Positions 9,175 through 17,846 are shown, counted from the first letter of the stretch. The stretch is DNA of 64,000 nt from VRUE01 sp963728365 (GCA_963728365.1 CAVSJI010000001.1:1860001-1924000); one strand, 5' to 3'. Translations and numbers: made by a program. The notes: generated by a model not told the origin, from the letters alone.

Positions 9175-10745
9175 GTGACGTCCTCGCCGGAGCTGGGGTC
9201 CTCCTGGCCGCGGCATCAGCCGCCGGCGCAATCCTGCTCCCGCCGGGCCGCCTACGCGCTGCGGCGATGCTCGCCGCGCTGATCCTCTTCCCGGCGCTGA
9301 TCCTCGGCGACCAGTGGCACTCCCATCAGATCGTCGCTCTGCGCAACACCCCGATGCGGCTCGCGCTGCTCGGTTGTCTGGCGCTGGTCGCATCGATAGC
9401 GCTCGCCTTCGCCTTCCGCCGCTGGCCACTGCTGTTGCCATTGGCGATCGTCGCGGCCCTGCCGTTTCGTGTGCCTCTCCATGCGGGAGGCGACACAGCC
9501 AACCTTCTGGTCCCCCTGTACCTCGTCATCGCCGGAGGAGTGCTCGCAACAGCGCTTGGAGAACGGCGTGCAGGACCCGCCGGCCCGACCCCCTGGGTCC
9601 CGCGCCTACTCGCAGCGTTCGTCGCTCTTTATGCGTTGCAGACCGTCTACTCCGAGGACTTCTCCAAAGGCCTCCAGGACGTCTGCTTCTTCCTGGTGCC
9701 GTTCAGCCTCGTCTACGGATTGCTCAGAGACGTCGAGTGGGACAAGACGCTCTTGGTCTTCGTGCTCTGGGTCGTCGGCATCGAGGCGGTCGCATTCGTC
9801 CTGGTCGGCTCGGTCGAGTGGATCGCTCGCGACCTCTTTTGGAACGACCAGGTGATCCGCTCCAACGAATTCCACAGCTACTTCCGGGTCAACTCGGTCT
9901 TCTGGGACCCGAACATCTACGGGCGGTACCTGGCTCTGGTTGCCGTCGCCGCGATGTCCGCCCTGCTCTGGGCGCGGCAACGGCGGACCCTGGCGCTGCT
10001 CACCGGGCTGCTCGCGATCGTCTGGATCGGCCTCGTCCCGACCTACTCGCAGTCGAGCTTCGTCGCCCTGCTCGCCGGTCTCGCGGTGCTGGCCGCCCTC
10101 AAGTGGAGCCTGCGCTGGACCGCCGCAGCGGTCGCCGGCTTCGCCGTGCTCGGCATCCTGGTCGTCCTCCTGGCCGGCGGCGCCTCCAAGCTCAGCCCCT
10201 CGCGCATCAACATCGACACCAGCGGCCGCGCCAACCTCGTCTCCGGCGGCATCCACCTCTTCGCCCAGCGCCCGATCTACGGCTACGGCTCCGGCAGCTT
10301 CCCCAAGGCCTACCGCCAGCACGTGCGAACCAAGGAGGCCCCTGTGTCGGTCTCCCACACGGAGCCGATCACGATCGCCGCCGAGCAAGGCCTAATCGGC
10401 CTGGCCCTGTACCTGGCTCTTATCGCCACATCGTTGTGGACCATGGCTTCAGGGATGTGGCGTCTCCAGCCGGCGGGCCCTGTCGCCGCAGGGGACCCAC
10501 CACCCCTTCCGGTCGCTGGAGCGTCCTCAGGGGTGGTCCCCCCTACGGCGCCACCCGCCGGAGGGGCGTCACTCACCGCCGACGGCGTCGGCACGCGATT
10601 CGTCGCCCGAGCGGCAGTCCTGGCCTCTTTCGTCGCATTGCTTGCTCACACGATGGCCTATGCCGGATTCTTCGAGGACCCGATCGCCTGGGTCCTCCTA
10701 GCCGCCGCAGCCTCCCTCGCCCTCCGGGGACGTGCCGCAACTTAG
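9171..10745 (+). CDS. Wzy/WaaL-type O-antigen polymerase or ligase
   Basis: A 524-residue polytopic membrane protein with about a dozen hydrophobic helices and the large periplasmic loop of the Wzy_C family. In that loop lie YFRVNSVFWDPNIYGRYLAL and, later, LVSGGIHLFAQRPIYGYGSGSF followed by VSVSHTEPITIAAEQGLIGL, the conserved Wzy/WaaL region with the key His. It polymerises or transfers lipid-linked polysaccharide at the outer face. Two palindromic elements interrupt it: residues 434-464 are encoded by a class B element, and the last codons (GRAAT and stop) by a class A hairpin. The original C-terminus may therefore have been replaced. Confidence 0.85.
   Translation: MSDVLAGAGVLLAAASAAGAILLPPGRLRAAAMLAALILFPALILGDQWHSHQIVALRNTPMRLALLGCLALVASIALAFAFRRWPLLLPLAIVAALPFRVPLHAGGDTANLLVPLYLVIAGGVLATALGERRAGPAGPTPWVPRLLAAFVALYALQTVYSEDFSKGLQDVCFFLVPFSLVYGLLRDVEWDKTLLVFVLWVVGIEAVAFVLVGSVEWIARDLFWNDQVIRSNEFHSYFRVNSVFWDPNIYGRYLALVAVAAMSALLWARQRRTLALLTGLLAIVWIGLVPTYSQSSFVALLAGLAVLAALKWSLRWTAAAVAGFAVLGILVVLLAGGASKLSPSRINIDTSGRANLVSGGIHLFAQRPIYGYGSGSFPKAYRQHVRTKEAPVSVSHTEPITIAAEQGLIGLALYLALIATSLWTMASGMWRLQPAGPVAAGDPPPLPVAGASSGVVPPTAPPAGGASLTADGVGTRFVARAAVLASFVALLAHTMAYAGFFEDPIAWVLLAAAASLALRGRAAT
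10470..10561 (+). repeat. Class B palindromic element, copy 1, in frame in the Wzy/WaaL gene
   Basis: A 92-bp imperfect palindrome ending in CCGGCGGG / CCCGCCGG. It is 86/92 identical to the copy at 45919-46010 in dnaE2 and read in the same frame, giving PAGPVAAGDPPPLPVA then GASSGVVPPTAPPAG. The inner arms pair around TCGCCG/CGGCG. It falls between two membrane helices of the host protein. Confidence 0.9.
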
Positions 10746-10783
10746 GTACCTATACGGGCCTGTAAGTTGCGGCACGTCCCCGG
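10724..10783 (+). repeat. Class A hairpin element, copy 1
   Basis: A perfect 21-bp inverted repeat (10724-10744 / 10763-10783) with the 18-nt loop GGTACCTATACGGGCCTG. The stop TAG of the upstream gene is formed at the arm-loop junction, and the arm encodes its last residues GRAAT. A near-identical copy is at 61507-61564. No U tract follows, though it could still act as a transcription barrier. Confidence 0.9.
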
Positions 10784-10803
10784 GGCGCGCATAGGATCGA
10801 GCG

Positions 10804-12345
10804 GTGTCGGGATATCTGAGGCGGTTGGCGACCACCGGGGCCGCCTATACGGCGGCGAGCATCTTCTCGAAGCTGATCGCGGTCGCCCTGCTGCCGCTCT
10901 ACACGCGGTACCTGACCAAGACCGATTACGGCCTCGCCGAGGTGATGTTTGCCGGGGTCGTCTCGGCGAGCATCGTCGTGCGGCTCGGCCTGATCGAGGC
11001 GCTGCTGCGCTTCTACTACCGCGAGGACGAGGACCCCGCACGGGTCGTCGCGACCAGCTTTGCGGCGCTCTTCTGGGTCGCCACCGGGGCGGCGCTCCTC
11101 GCCCTGCCCTTCGCCGCGCCGATCTCCGAAGCGCTGCTCGACCGCTCCGCCCCCGAGCTCGCGCGGATCTCGATCGGCGGCCTCTGGGTGGCGACGATGT
11201 TCGAGTACCTGCTGACGATCTTCCGCCTCGAGGAGCGCGCCCGCGCTTTCTTCCTCACCACGACGATCAGCGTCCTCGCCGCGGTCGGTCTGACCGTGGT
11301 GCTGGTCGTCGGTTTCGGCGAGGGCGCCCGTGGCCTGCTGCTCGGCAGCTACGCCAGCGGCGCCGTGGTCGTCGCCGGCCTGCTCGTCCTCCAGTGGCGC
11401 CGCCTCTCGCTGCGCCCCGACCTGCCGCTGCTGCGCCGCCTGCTGCGCTTCGGGCTGCCGACGATGCCCGCCGAGCTCTCGCTCTACGCGCTCAACTTCG
11501 TCGACCGGCTGATCATCCTCCGTGCAGCCGGCGCCGGTGCAGCCGGCCTCTACTCGCTGGCGGTCAAGTTCGCCCAGGGCGTCAACGTGCTCGCCCGCGG
11601 CTTCCAGCTCGCCTGGCCGCCGCTTGCCTACTCGATCCGCGACGATGGCGAAGCACGGCGCGTCTACGCGACCGTGGTCACCTTCTTCGCCGCCGCGATG
11701 GCATTCGTCGTCGCCGGCATGTGGCTCTTCTCGCGCTGGATCGTCCGCGCCCTCGCCGCCGCCGAATTCTTCGGCTCCTACAAGGCGATCGGCTTGCTCG
11801 CAACCGGCGCCGCCCTCTACGCCCTCTACATGGTCCTCGTCGTGATCCTCGGCCGCACCGGCCGCACCGAGCTCAACTTCCCGGCGACGCTCGCCGCGCT
11901 CGTCGCCAACATCGCCCTCAACCTGATCCTCGTGCCAGCGCTCGGCATCGTCGGCGCCGGCCTCGCCCTCGTCGCCTCCTACCTGGTGGTCCTGGCTCTG
12001 ATGTACAGCTTCACCCAGCGCCTCTTCCCGGTCCCCTACGAATGGGGCCGCCTCCTTCGCGTCGTGGTCGTTGCCGGCGGCGTTGTCCTAGCTGGTGAGC
12101 TTCTCCTCCCAACCTCTGGCGCGGCAGGCTTCCTGGCTCGCGTCCTCGTCTGGATCCTCTACCCACTTGCGCTGCTTGCTTCGGGCTTCTTCAACGAGGG
12201 CGAGCGCCACTGGCTCGCTCGCCTGCGCCGGCCCGATGAGCTCGTTGCCGAACTGCGCGCTCTACGCCCCGCCGCTCCCGGCGTCGACGGCGCCATACCC
12301 GAGGCCCTGGAGGCGGAGCTGTTCGACGAGGACAGCCGCCCGTGA
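10804..12345 (+). CDS. Wzx-type polysaccharide flippase (MVF/MATE superfamily)
   Basis: 513 residues, GTG start, with 12-14 hydrophobic helices spread over the whole length and the RfbX-like N-terminus YLRRLATTGAAYTAASIFSKLIAVALLPLYTRYLT (shown here only as a region, residues 3-37). Exports lipid-linked repeat units across the membrane for the Wzy-type enzyme encoded just upstream. The C-terminal 50 residues are a soluble acidic tail. The stop at 12343-12345 directly precedes a class E palindromic element. Confidence 0.88.
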   Translation: MSGYLRRLATTGAAYTAASIFSKLIAVALLPLYTRYLTKTDYGLAEVMFAGVVSASIVVRLGLIEALLRFYYREDEDPARVVATSFAALFWVATGAALLALPFAAPISEALLDRSAPELARISIGGLWVATMFEYLLTIFRLEERARAFFLTTTISVLAAVGLTVVLVVGFGEGARGLLLGSYASGAVVVAGLLVLQWRRLSLRPDLPLLRRLLRFGLPTMPAELSLYALNFVDRLIILRAAGAGAAGLYSLAVKFAQGVNVLARGFQLAWPPLAYSIRDDGEARRVYATVVTFFAAAMAFVVAGMWLFSRWIVRALAAAEFFGSYKAIGLLATGAALYALYMVLVVILGRTGRTELNFPATLAALVANIALNLILVPALGIVGAGLALVASYLVVLALMYSFTQRLFPVPYEWGRLLRVVVVAGGVVLAGELLLPTSGAAGFLARVLVWILYPLALLASGFFNEGERHWLARLRRPDELVAELRALRPAAPGVDGAIPEALEAELFDEDSRP

Positions 12346-12346
12346 A

Positions 12347-12458
12347 GAGCCGTCCTGACAGGGGTGGAGCGTCTTGCGCTTTTTCGTCGTGAGCCAGCGG
12401 CGTCAGCCCGACGCGTCCACACCGAAAAAGTTAAGCGGAACTCCTGCCAGGACGGCTC
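12347..12458 (+). repeat. Class E palindromic element, copy 1
   Basis: Outer arms GAGCCGTCCTG (12347-12357) and CAGGACGGCTC (12448-12458) are perfect complements. The core has CGTCTTG, an inner stem CTTTTTCG/CGAAAAAG, the loop motif TCGTGAGCCAGCGGCG and GTTAAGCGGA. The core matches the element at 20920-21036, whose outer arms are completely different. It lies between the convergent flippase and glycosyltransferase genes and encodes the latter's last residues and TAA stop. Confidence 0.85.
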
Positions 12459-13363
12459 CACCGGTTCGCTCGGTCCCTGAGACTCTCGCCCCGCCCGGGC
12501 ATTAGCGCCTGCCGCGCATGCGCCCAGTAGACCTTCGCCGGCTGCCCGGGTAGGACCGCGGCGACCGCCGCCCGTGCCGCGTACGACCAAGCCGTGAGAA
12601 CCCGGACCGCCAGCGCCGCTGCCTCCCCGTGGTGCTTGCGCATGTAGAGGTCGCGGTTGCGGTGGAATTCGACGATTCGCGGCAGTCCGACCGCCAGGTC
12701 GGTGGAGAGCTGGTCGTGGTGGACCGCCTCGGCGCCCGGCACGTAGAGGCTCTGCCAGCCGGCGTCCGCGAGGCGCTTGGCGAAGTCGCACTCGTCGTAG
12801 TAGACGAAGAAGGCGGGGTCCATGTAGTCGACCTCGGTCGCCGCCGCGCGCCGCACCAGCAGGGCGCTCGACTGTCCCCAGTCGACTTGCCGGGTGCGCT
12901 CGCCGCGGCTCTGAACGGTCAGCCGGCGGTGCAGGAAGAGCGCCCCGGCCAGCGCCGCGCCGAGGCCGGGGAAGCGCCAGGCGCAGGGGACTGGACGGCC
13001 CCTGGAATCGAGCAGCTGTGCGGTCGCCGCCGCCGCTCGCGGGTTGGCCTCGAGCGCCGCGACCAGCGCCGCCGCTGCGGCCGGCCGCAGCTCGGAGTCC
13101 TCGTTGAGCAGCAGGCAATAGCGTCCGCGCGCCTCGCGCATCAGGGTCGAGTCGTTCTCTGCCTTGCCGGTGCGCCGCTCAAGGGCGATCAGCCGAACGT
13201 CGCCCTCGCGGGCCCGCACCGCCTCCGCCGAGCCGTCGCTCGAGGCGTTGTCGAGGACGAGGACCTCACGCTCGACCCCGGCGGGGTGGGTGCGCTCGAT
13301 CGCGTCCAGGCAGGCCATCAGGTAATCGCGGCCGTTGGTGTTCACGACGCAGTAGGAGAGCAT
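12431..13363 (-). CDS. Family 2 glycosyltransferase
   Basis: From ATG 13363 (MLSYCVVNTNGRDYL) the protein has 310 residues with a GT-A fold: VLVLDNASSDGS carries the nucleotide-sugar Asp, LLLNEDSEL is the DXD-like metal site, and YYDECDFAKRLADAGW the acceptor/catalytic ED region of rhamnosyl-transferase-like members. Probably adds a sugar to the repeat unit. The ATG at 13423 would add 20 atypical residues and overlap the divergent gene. The last nine residues and the stop come from the class E palindrome, so the natural C-terminus has been altered. Confidence 0.85.
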   Translation of the reverse strand: MLSYCVVNTNGRDYLMACLDAIERTHPAGVEREVLVLDNASSDGSAEAVRAREGDVRLIALERRTGKAENDSTLMREARGRYCLLLNEDSELRPAAAAALVAALEANPRAAAATAQLLDSRGRPVPCAWRFPGLGAALAGALFLHRRLTVQSRGERTRQVDWGQSSALLVRRAAATEVDYMDPAFFVYYDECDFAKRLADAGWQSLYVPGAEAVHHDQLSTDLAVGLPRIVEFHRNRDLYMRKHHGEAAALAVRVLTAWSYAARAAVAAVLPGQPAKVYWAHARQALMPGRGESLRDRANRWSRPGRSSA

Positions 13364-13422
13364 GGGCGCCACGACCGCCACGATAATCGCCGTTTCATGT
13401 GTATTCCTCGGAACGGCGGTCA
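13364..13422. promoter_or_regulatory. Divergent glycosyltransferase promoter region
   Basis: A 59-bp gap between divergent starts with inverted repeat GACCGCC (13373-13379) / GGCGGTC (13415-13421), the second arm touching the start codon at 13423. An AT-rich GATAATCG between them may hold a -10. Operator function is inferred. Confidence 0.35.
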
Positions 13423-14529
13423 ATGAAGATCCAACTAGTCGACCCCTCGGCCTTCACGCCGCCCTACGACCGCGCCCTCGCCGCGGCGCTTGCCCGCGCC
13501 GGGGCGGAGGTCGAGCTGCTCACCAGTCGCTTCCTGCACGGGCCGGTTCCCGCAGCAGAGGGCTACGGGGTGCGGGAGTGCTTCTACAGGCGCAGCGCCC
13601 GTCGCGCCCTCGACGCTCCGGCCAGGCGTGCCTTCAAGGCGGCCGAGCACCTTGGCGACATGCGCCGCCTGCGCGCCGCTCTCGACGCCGACGTCGTCCA
13701 CTACCAGTGGCTCACCATGCCCGCCCTCGACGCCCACCTGCTGCCGCCCCGCCGCCCCCGCGTGATCACCGCGCACTACATCCTGCCCCCCGATCCCAGC
13801 CGCCGACAGCTCGCCACCGCCCGCCGCCTCTTCGGCCGCATGGATGCGGTCATCGCTCACTCCGAGCACGGTGCCGGCCGTCTGCGCGAAGAGGTGGGCC
13901 TCGACCCGGGCCGCGTCCACGTCATCCCGCACGGCGCCCTCGACTACCTCACCCGCCTGCCCGAGGAGAAGCCGCTGCCTCCTGAGTTGCGCGGCGCTGA
14001 GGCGCCGGTGATCCTCTTCTTTGGCCTGCTGCGCTCCTACAAGGGCCTTGACGTCCTGCTCGAGGCGTTCCGCCGGGTCGAGGGGGCGGAGCTCTGGATC
14101 GTCGGCAACCCGCGCATGGACCTCGGGCCGTTGCGCGATGCCGCCAGCCGCGCCCCAGGCCGCGTCCGCCTCCTCCCGCGCTTCGTCGAGGACGCCGAGA
14201 TCCCGGCGATCGTCCGCCGCGCCGACCTGCTCGTCCTCCCCTATCGCGACGCCGAGCAGTCCGGCGTCCTCTACGCCGGCCTCGCATTCGGCAAGCCGCT
14301 GGTGCTCAGTGCCGTCGGCGGCTTCCCTGAGGTGGCGGCGACCGGCGCCGCCCGCCTGGCTCCTCCCGAGGATCCCACCGCCCTCGCCGCCGCCCTCAAC
14401 GAGCTGATCGCCGATCCGAACGCCCGCGAACGCCTGGCCGAGTCCGCCTGCGCCGCGGCCGCCGGCCCCTACTCCTGGGACGCGATCGCCCACCGGACCC
14501 TCGACCTCTACCGCGACCTGCTCCGGTAA
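13423..14529 (+). CDS. Family 4 glycosyltransferase
   Basis: 368 residues from ATG 13423 (MKIQLVDPSAFTPPYD), a GT-B retaining enzyme. The N-terminal acceptor domain ends near residue 175; the donor domain begins APVILFFGLLRSYKGLDVLLEAF and contains the family EX7E-like motif in EQSGVLYAGLAFGKPLVLSAVGGFPEV. Works in the cytoplasm on the polysaccharide repeat unit; sugar specificity cannot be read. A short extra N-terminus from 13399 is possible but would overlap the divergent gene's leader. Confidence 0.88.
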   Translation: MKIQLVDPSAFTPPYDRALAAALARAGAEVELLTSRFLHGPVPAAEGYGVRECFYRRSARRALDAPARRAFKAAEHLGDMRRLRAALDADVVHYQWLTMPALDAHLLPPRRPRVITAHYILPPDPSRRQLATARRLFGRMDAVIAHSEHGAGRLREEVGLDPGRVHVIPHGALDYLTRLPEEKPLPPELRGAEAPVILFFGLLRSYKGLDVLLEAFRRVEGAELWIVGNPRMDLGPLRDAASRAPGRVRLLPRFVEDAEIPAIVRRADLLVLPYRDAEQSGVLYAGLAFGKPLVLSAVGGFPEVAATGAARLAPPEDPTALAAALNELIADPNARERLAESACAAAAGPYSWDAIAHRTLDLYRDLLR

Positions 14530-14533
14530 GCGG

Positions 14534-14580
14534 TTCCGGTGCGCCTTTTCCACCCCATGACCACATAAAGCGCACCGGAA
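14534..14580 (+). terminator. Hairpin after the GT4 gene
   Basis: TTCCGGTGCGC (14534-14544) and GCGCACCGGAA (14570-14580) pair perfectly, with a 25-nt loop that can add 3 bp (TTT/AAA). It begins 5 nt after the stop of the GT4 gene and ends 16 nt before the next start. Terminator-like position but no U tract; could be another palindromic repeat. Confidence 0.5.
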
Positions 14581-14595
14581 GCAGATAATCGCCCC

Positions 14596-15723
14596 GTGCT
14601 TGCTGCGCTCTTCTGGGTCTCCGTCGCCGGGATTGTCTACACGCACCTCGGGTATCCGCTGCTGCTGCGGCTGATAACCGACGTTCGCGGTCGTCCGAAG
14701 CCCCCGCCCGTCCCCGGCGGCGAGCCGCCCACCGTCTCGCTGATCGTCGCCGCCTACGACGAGGAGGAGGTGATCGCCGAGAAGGTCGCCAATGGGCTCG
14801 CCCTCGACTACCCGCGCGACCGGCTCGAGATCGTCGTCGCCTCCGACGGCTCCACTGACGCCACGGTGCAGCGCGCCGAAACCGCGGCCGCCGACGTCGT
14901 CCTCGACCTGCCGCGCGGCGGCAAGCTCGCCGCCCAGAACGCGGCCGCCGAGCGCGCCTCCGGCGAGGTCCTCGCCTTCTCCGACGCCAACAGCACCTGG
15001 CGGCCCGACTCCCTGCGCCGCCTCGCCGCCGTCTTCGCCGATCCACAGGTCGCCTATGCCTGCGGCCAGGTCCGTTTCCTCGACGCCGAGGGCGACAACC
15101 TCGAGGGCGCCTACTGGCGTTACGAGATGCGCGTGCGGGAGATGGAGTCCGGGCTTGCCGGGATCACCGCCGGCAACGGCGCGATCTACGCCGTGCGCGC
15201 GGCCGACTACCTGCGACTCAGCCCCTCCGGCAGCCACGACCTCTCCTTCCCATTCCTGCTCGCCAAGCGCGGCAAGCGCTCGCTCTACGTGCCCGAGGCG
15301 CGCGCCGAGGAGAAGCCGGTGCCGACGCTCGAGGGCGAGTGGGCGCGCAAACGCCGGATGATGGTCGGCCTCTGGGACATCGTCGTCGGAGAGCGGATGA
15401 TCTCGCCGCGCGGCTACTCGCCCACCTACGCGCTGGAGCTCTTCTCTCACCGCCTGCTCCGCTACCTCACCCCTTTCCTTCACCTGCTCGCCTTCCTCAC
15501 CAACCTGGCGCTGCTCGGCGAGGGCGGCGTCTACGTCGTCACCTACGGGATCCAGGTCGCGGCGATCGCCGCCGGCCTGCTCGGCGGCAGCTTCCCGGTC
15601 GGCCCGCTGCGCTTCGTCCGCTACTACTGGCTGACCACGCTCTCGATCGCCGCCGGCCTCTGGGACCGCTGGCGCCAAGGGCGGCCCGCCGGCGCCTGGG
15701 AGAAGGCTCCGGGAACCAGGTAG
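14596..15723 (+). CDS. Family 2 glycosyltransferase, membrane-bound, processive type
   Basis: 375 residues, GTG start. One N-terminal helix, then a cytosolic GT-A domain: VSLIVAAYDEEEVI, VVASDGSTDAT, FSDANSTW (DXD-like), AGITAGNGAIYAVR and KRRMMVG, close to the QXXRW position of processive transferases. The C-terminus has two or three membrane helices. Such enzymes build glycan chains on lipid or across the membrane. It is transcribed with the phosphoglycosyl transferase that follows 2 bp later. Confidence 0.88.
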   Translation: MLAALFWVSVAGIVYTHLGYPLLLRLITDVRGRPKPPPVPGGEPPTVSLIVAAYDEEEVIAEKVANGLALDYPRDRLEIVVASDGSTDATVQRAETAAADVVLDLPRGGKLAAQNAAAERASGEVLAFSDANSTWRPDSLRRLAAVFADPQVAYACGQVRFLDAEGDNLEGAYWRYEMRVREMESGLAGITAGNGAIYAVRAADYLRLSPSGSHDLSFPFLLAKRGKRSLYVPEARAEEKPVPTLEGEWARKRRMMVGLWDIVVGERMISPRGYSPTYALELFSHRLLRYLTPFLHLLAFLTNLALLGEGGVYVVTYGIQVAAIAAGLLGGSFPVGPLRFVRYYWLTTLSIAAGLWDRWRQGRPAGAWEKAPGTR

Positions 15724-15725
15724 CG

Positions 15726-16289
15726 ATGCCGCGCGCCCTCGACATCGGGATCGCCGCCCTGGCCCTCCTCGTCCTCTCGCCGCTGCTGCTGATCGCCGCG
15801 CTCGCGATCAAGCTCGGCAGCCGTGGCCCGGTCCTCTACCGGCAGCGGCGCGTCGGCCTGCACGGCGAGGAGTTCGAGCTGCTCAAGCTGCGCACCATGG
15901 TCCCGGGCTCCGACCCGGTCGGCGTCGGCTCCGTCGTAACCCGCGACGACCCGCGTGTCACGAGCACCGGCCGCGTCCTGCGCCGCACCTCGCTTGACGA
16001 GATCCCCAACCTGGTCAACGTCCTGCGCGGCCAGATGGCGATCGTCGGCCCGCGCCCGACGATCCCGGCCCAAGTGGCCTCCTACACCCCTCGCCAGCGC
16101 CGCCGCCACGAGGTCCGCCCGGGCATCACCGGCTGGGCCCAGGTCCAGGGCCGCGCCGGCATCCCCTGGGAGGAGCGCATCGAGCTCGACGTCGAATACG
16201 TAGACCGCCGCGGCCCCGCCCTCGACGCCCGCATCCTCCTCAAGACGGTCGGCCTGCTGCTCACGGGCCGCGGCCTCGCCCCGGACTAG
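15726..16289 (+). CDS. Undecaprenyl-phosphate sugar phosphotransferase (WcaJ/PglC-like)
   Basis: 187 residues: one N-terminal hydrophobic helix (about 6-25) and the bacterial sugar transferase catalytic domain, with YRQRRVGLHGEEFELLKLRTM (region 38-60), SLDEIPNLVNVLRGQMAIVGPRP and RPGITGWAQVQGR. The Asp-Glu pair in SLDEIPN is the catalytic dyad of this family. Starts the repeat unit by moving a phosphosugar onto undecaprenyl phosphate. It is a minimal monotopic form without the extra helices of WcaJ. Confidence 0.93.
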   Translation: MPRALDIGIAALALLVLSPLLLIAALAIKLGSRGPVLYRQRRVGLHGEEFELLKLRTMVPGSDPVGVGSVVTRDDPRVTSTGRVLRRTSLDEIPNLVNVLRGQMAIVGPRPTIPAQVASYTPRQRRRHEVRPGITGWAQVQGRAGIPWEERIELDVEYVDRRGPALDARILLKTVGLLLTGRGLAPD

Positions 16290-16299
16290 GCTTCCGTCG

Positions 16300-16848
16300 A
16301 TGTCCGACCGCCCGAAGGTCTCCTTGCGCCCCTTCCGGCCCGACGATGCGCTGGCCGTGCATCGCTGGTTCAACAACCCGGCGGCGACGGCCTCGCTGAT
16401 GGAGCAGCGGGCCTCGTTCTCGCTGGAGGAAGCCCAAGCCTGGGTGGAGCGAGCGATGGACGACTCGGGCGAGGATCGCAAGTACGCGATCGAGGTCGAG
16501 GGCCGCGAGGAGCCGGTCGGCTTCACCGCGCTCTACGGGCTCTTCCGCCAGACCGCGCCGGAGCTCGGCGCGCTGATCGGAGACGAAGTGCGCGGCGCCG
16601 GGGTCGGGCGGCGCGCCGAGGCGCTCACCCTCGCCAAGGCCTTCGACGAGTTCGGCGCCCACCGGGTCTACGGCCGCATCCCGGCTCGCAACGAGATCGC
16701 CAAGAAGACCGTCGCCGGACTCGGCTGGAAGCACGAGGGAACGATGCGCGCCCACCTGCATCGCGAGGGCGCCCCCGCTGAGGACTGCGAGGTCTGGGGA
16801 GTCCTCCCTGACGAGTTCCGCGCCGCAGCCGCGGACCTGCTCACGTGA
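16300..16848 (+). CDS. RimJ/RimL-like GNAT acetyltransferase
   Basis: 182 residues. The opening VSLRPFRPDDALAVHRWFNNP is typical of the RimL branch, and the acetyl-CoA loop is EVRGAGVGRRAEAL near residue 98-111. In this setting the substrate may be an amino sugar of the polysaccharide, but a protein or antibiotic target cannot be excluded. Its stop overlaps the GTG start of the FemAB-like gene (GTGA). Confidence 0.85.
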   Translation: MSDRPKVSLRPFRPDDALAVHRWFNNPAATASLMEQRASFSLEEAQAWVERAMDDSGEDRKYAIEVEGREEPVGFTALYGLFRQTAPELGALIGDEVRGAGVGRRAEALTLAKAFDEFGAHRVYGRIPARNEIAKKTVAGLGWKHEGTMRAHLHREGAPAEDCEVWGVLPDEFRAAAADLLT

Positions 16849-17846
16849 GCAACCGCCTCGCCGCCGAGCTGCTCGAGGACCGCGGCGAGGCGGCCACGGG
16901 CGACGAGTTCTTCCGCTCCCGTCCCTTCCTCGATGCGGAAGGCGTCACCCACTCGTTGCGCATCTCCGCCGACGGCATCGAGCTTCTGGCGCCGCTGATC
17001 GTGCGCGAGATAGAGGGCGCCGGCGAGCGCGACGCAAGCTCTCCCTATGGATATCCCGGGCTGGTCGAGGGGGGTCAAGGGGGTGCCCGGCGGAGCCTCC
17101 CCGCTGTTGCTCCAGTGGAGACCCCCTCGACGCCCCCGACCCTCGACCCCGAGTCCTTCGACTTCTCCGCCACGGGCCTGGTCTCGCTCTTCATCCGCCA
17201 CACGCTCGACGAGCCGCAGCTCGCCGGCGCCCGCGAGCGCAACGTGGTGCAGATCGCCGATCCGAACTTGCCGCGCAAGAGCCGTGGCAGCGATCGCAAC
17301 CGGATCAACAAGAACCTGCGCCGCGGCTACGCCGTCCGTATCGTCGCCGGCCCCGAGGCGACGCCGGCCGAGCGCGCCGGCTTCCTCGCCGCCTACGAGC
17401 AGACCATGCGCCGCACCGGCGCCGCCCGGCGTTACTTTTCGTTCGACGCCGCCTACTTCGACCGCGTGCTCGAATCGCCGCGCGCCTGGCTGGCGCTTGC
17501 GTCCGCCGCCGCCGGCGACATCGCCGCCGCCTCGCTGACCGTCGCCAGCGACGGCTACCTGCACTACTACCTCAGCGGCAGCGCCGACGCGCACCTTCGC
17601 GACTCGCCGATGAAGAACGTCGTCGCGGCGCTCGTCGACCTGTCGGTCGAGCTGGAGACGCCGCTCAACCTCGGCGGGGGCATCTCGCGCGGCGACCGGC
17701 TCGAGGAGTTCAAGCGCGGCTTCGCCAACCGCGAGCTCGCCTGGCACACCTCGGAGATCGTCTGCGACCCCCCTGCCTACAAGCGCCTCGCGGGTGGCCG
17801 CGAGGTTGGAGACTTCTTCCCCGCCTACCGCGAGCCCGGCGCCTAG
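16845..17846 (+). CDS. FemAB-like / BioF2-type acyltransferase
   Basis: 333 residues with the double-GNAT organisation of FemAB-related enzymes: DASSPYGYPG near residue 70, NLRRGYAVRIV, an acetyltransferase core with YLHYYLSGSADAHLRDSPMKNVV, and LNLGGGISRGDRLEEFKRGF near the end. Related enzymes add aminoacyl or acyl groups to sugars of exopolysaccharides or wall precursors. Between YGYPG and FDFSATGLVSLF, residues 74-101 are low-complexity (GGQGGARRSLPAVAPVET) and encoded by a palindromic insert not expected in the fold. Confidence 0.82.
   Translation: MSNRLAAELLEDRGEAATGDEFFRSRPFLDAEGVTHSLRISADGIELLAPLIVREIEGAGERDASSPYGYPGLVEGGQGGARRSLPAVAPVETPSTPPTLDPESFDFSATGLVSLFIRHTLDEPQLAGARERNVVQIADPNLPRKSRGSDRNRINKNLRRGYAVRIVAGPEATPAERAGFLAAYEQTMRRTGAARRYFSFDAAYFDRVLESPRAWLALASAAAGDIAAASLTVASDGYLHYYLSGSADAHLRDSPMKNVVAALVDLSVELETPLNLGGGISRGDRLEEFKRGFANRELAWHTSEIVCDPPAYKRLAGGREVGDFFPAYREPGA
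17064..17147 (+). repeat. Class C palindrome in frame in the FemAB-like gene
   Basis: GTCGAGGGGGGTC (17064-17076) pairs with GACCCCCTCGAC (17120-17131) with one bulged base; the arm can instead pair with CGCCCCCGACCCTCGAC (17131-17147). A smaller GCGGAG/CTCCCCGC hairpin lies inside. It encodes residues 74-101 of the host protein. Only one copy is seen in the window. Confidence 0.65.

Noticed and set aside
10724..10783. Class A hairpin as a standard rho-independent terminator
   Set aside because: No U tract follows either arm, and the conserved loop and frame relation need another explanation; a terminator side-role remains possible.
10767..12098. Long frame of 443 residues over the flippase gene
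   Set aside because: Arg/Pro-rich shadow of the flippase in another phase; no membrane or family pattern.
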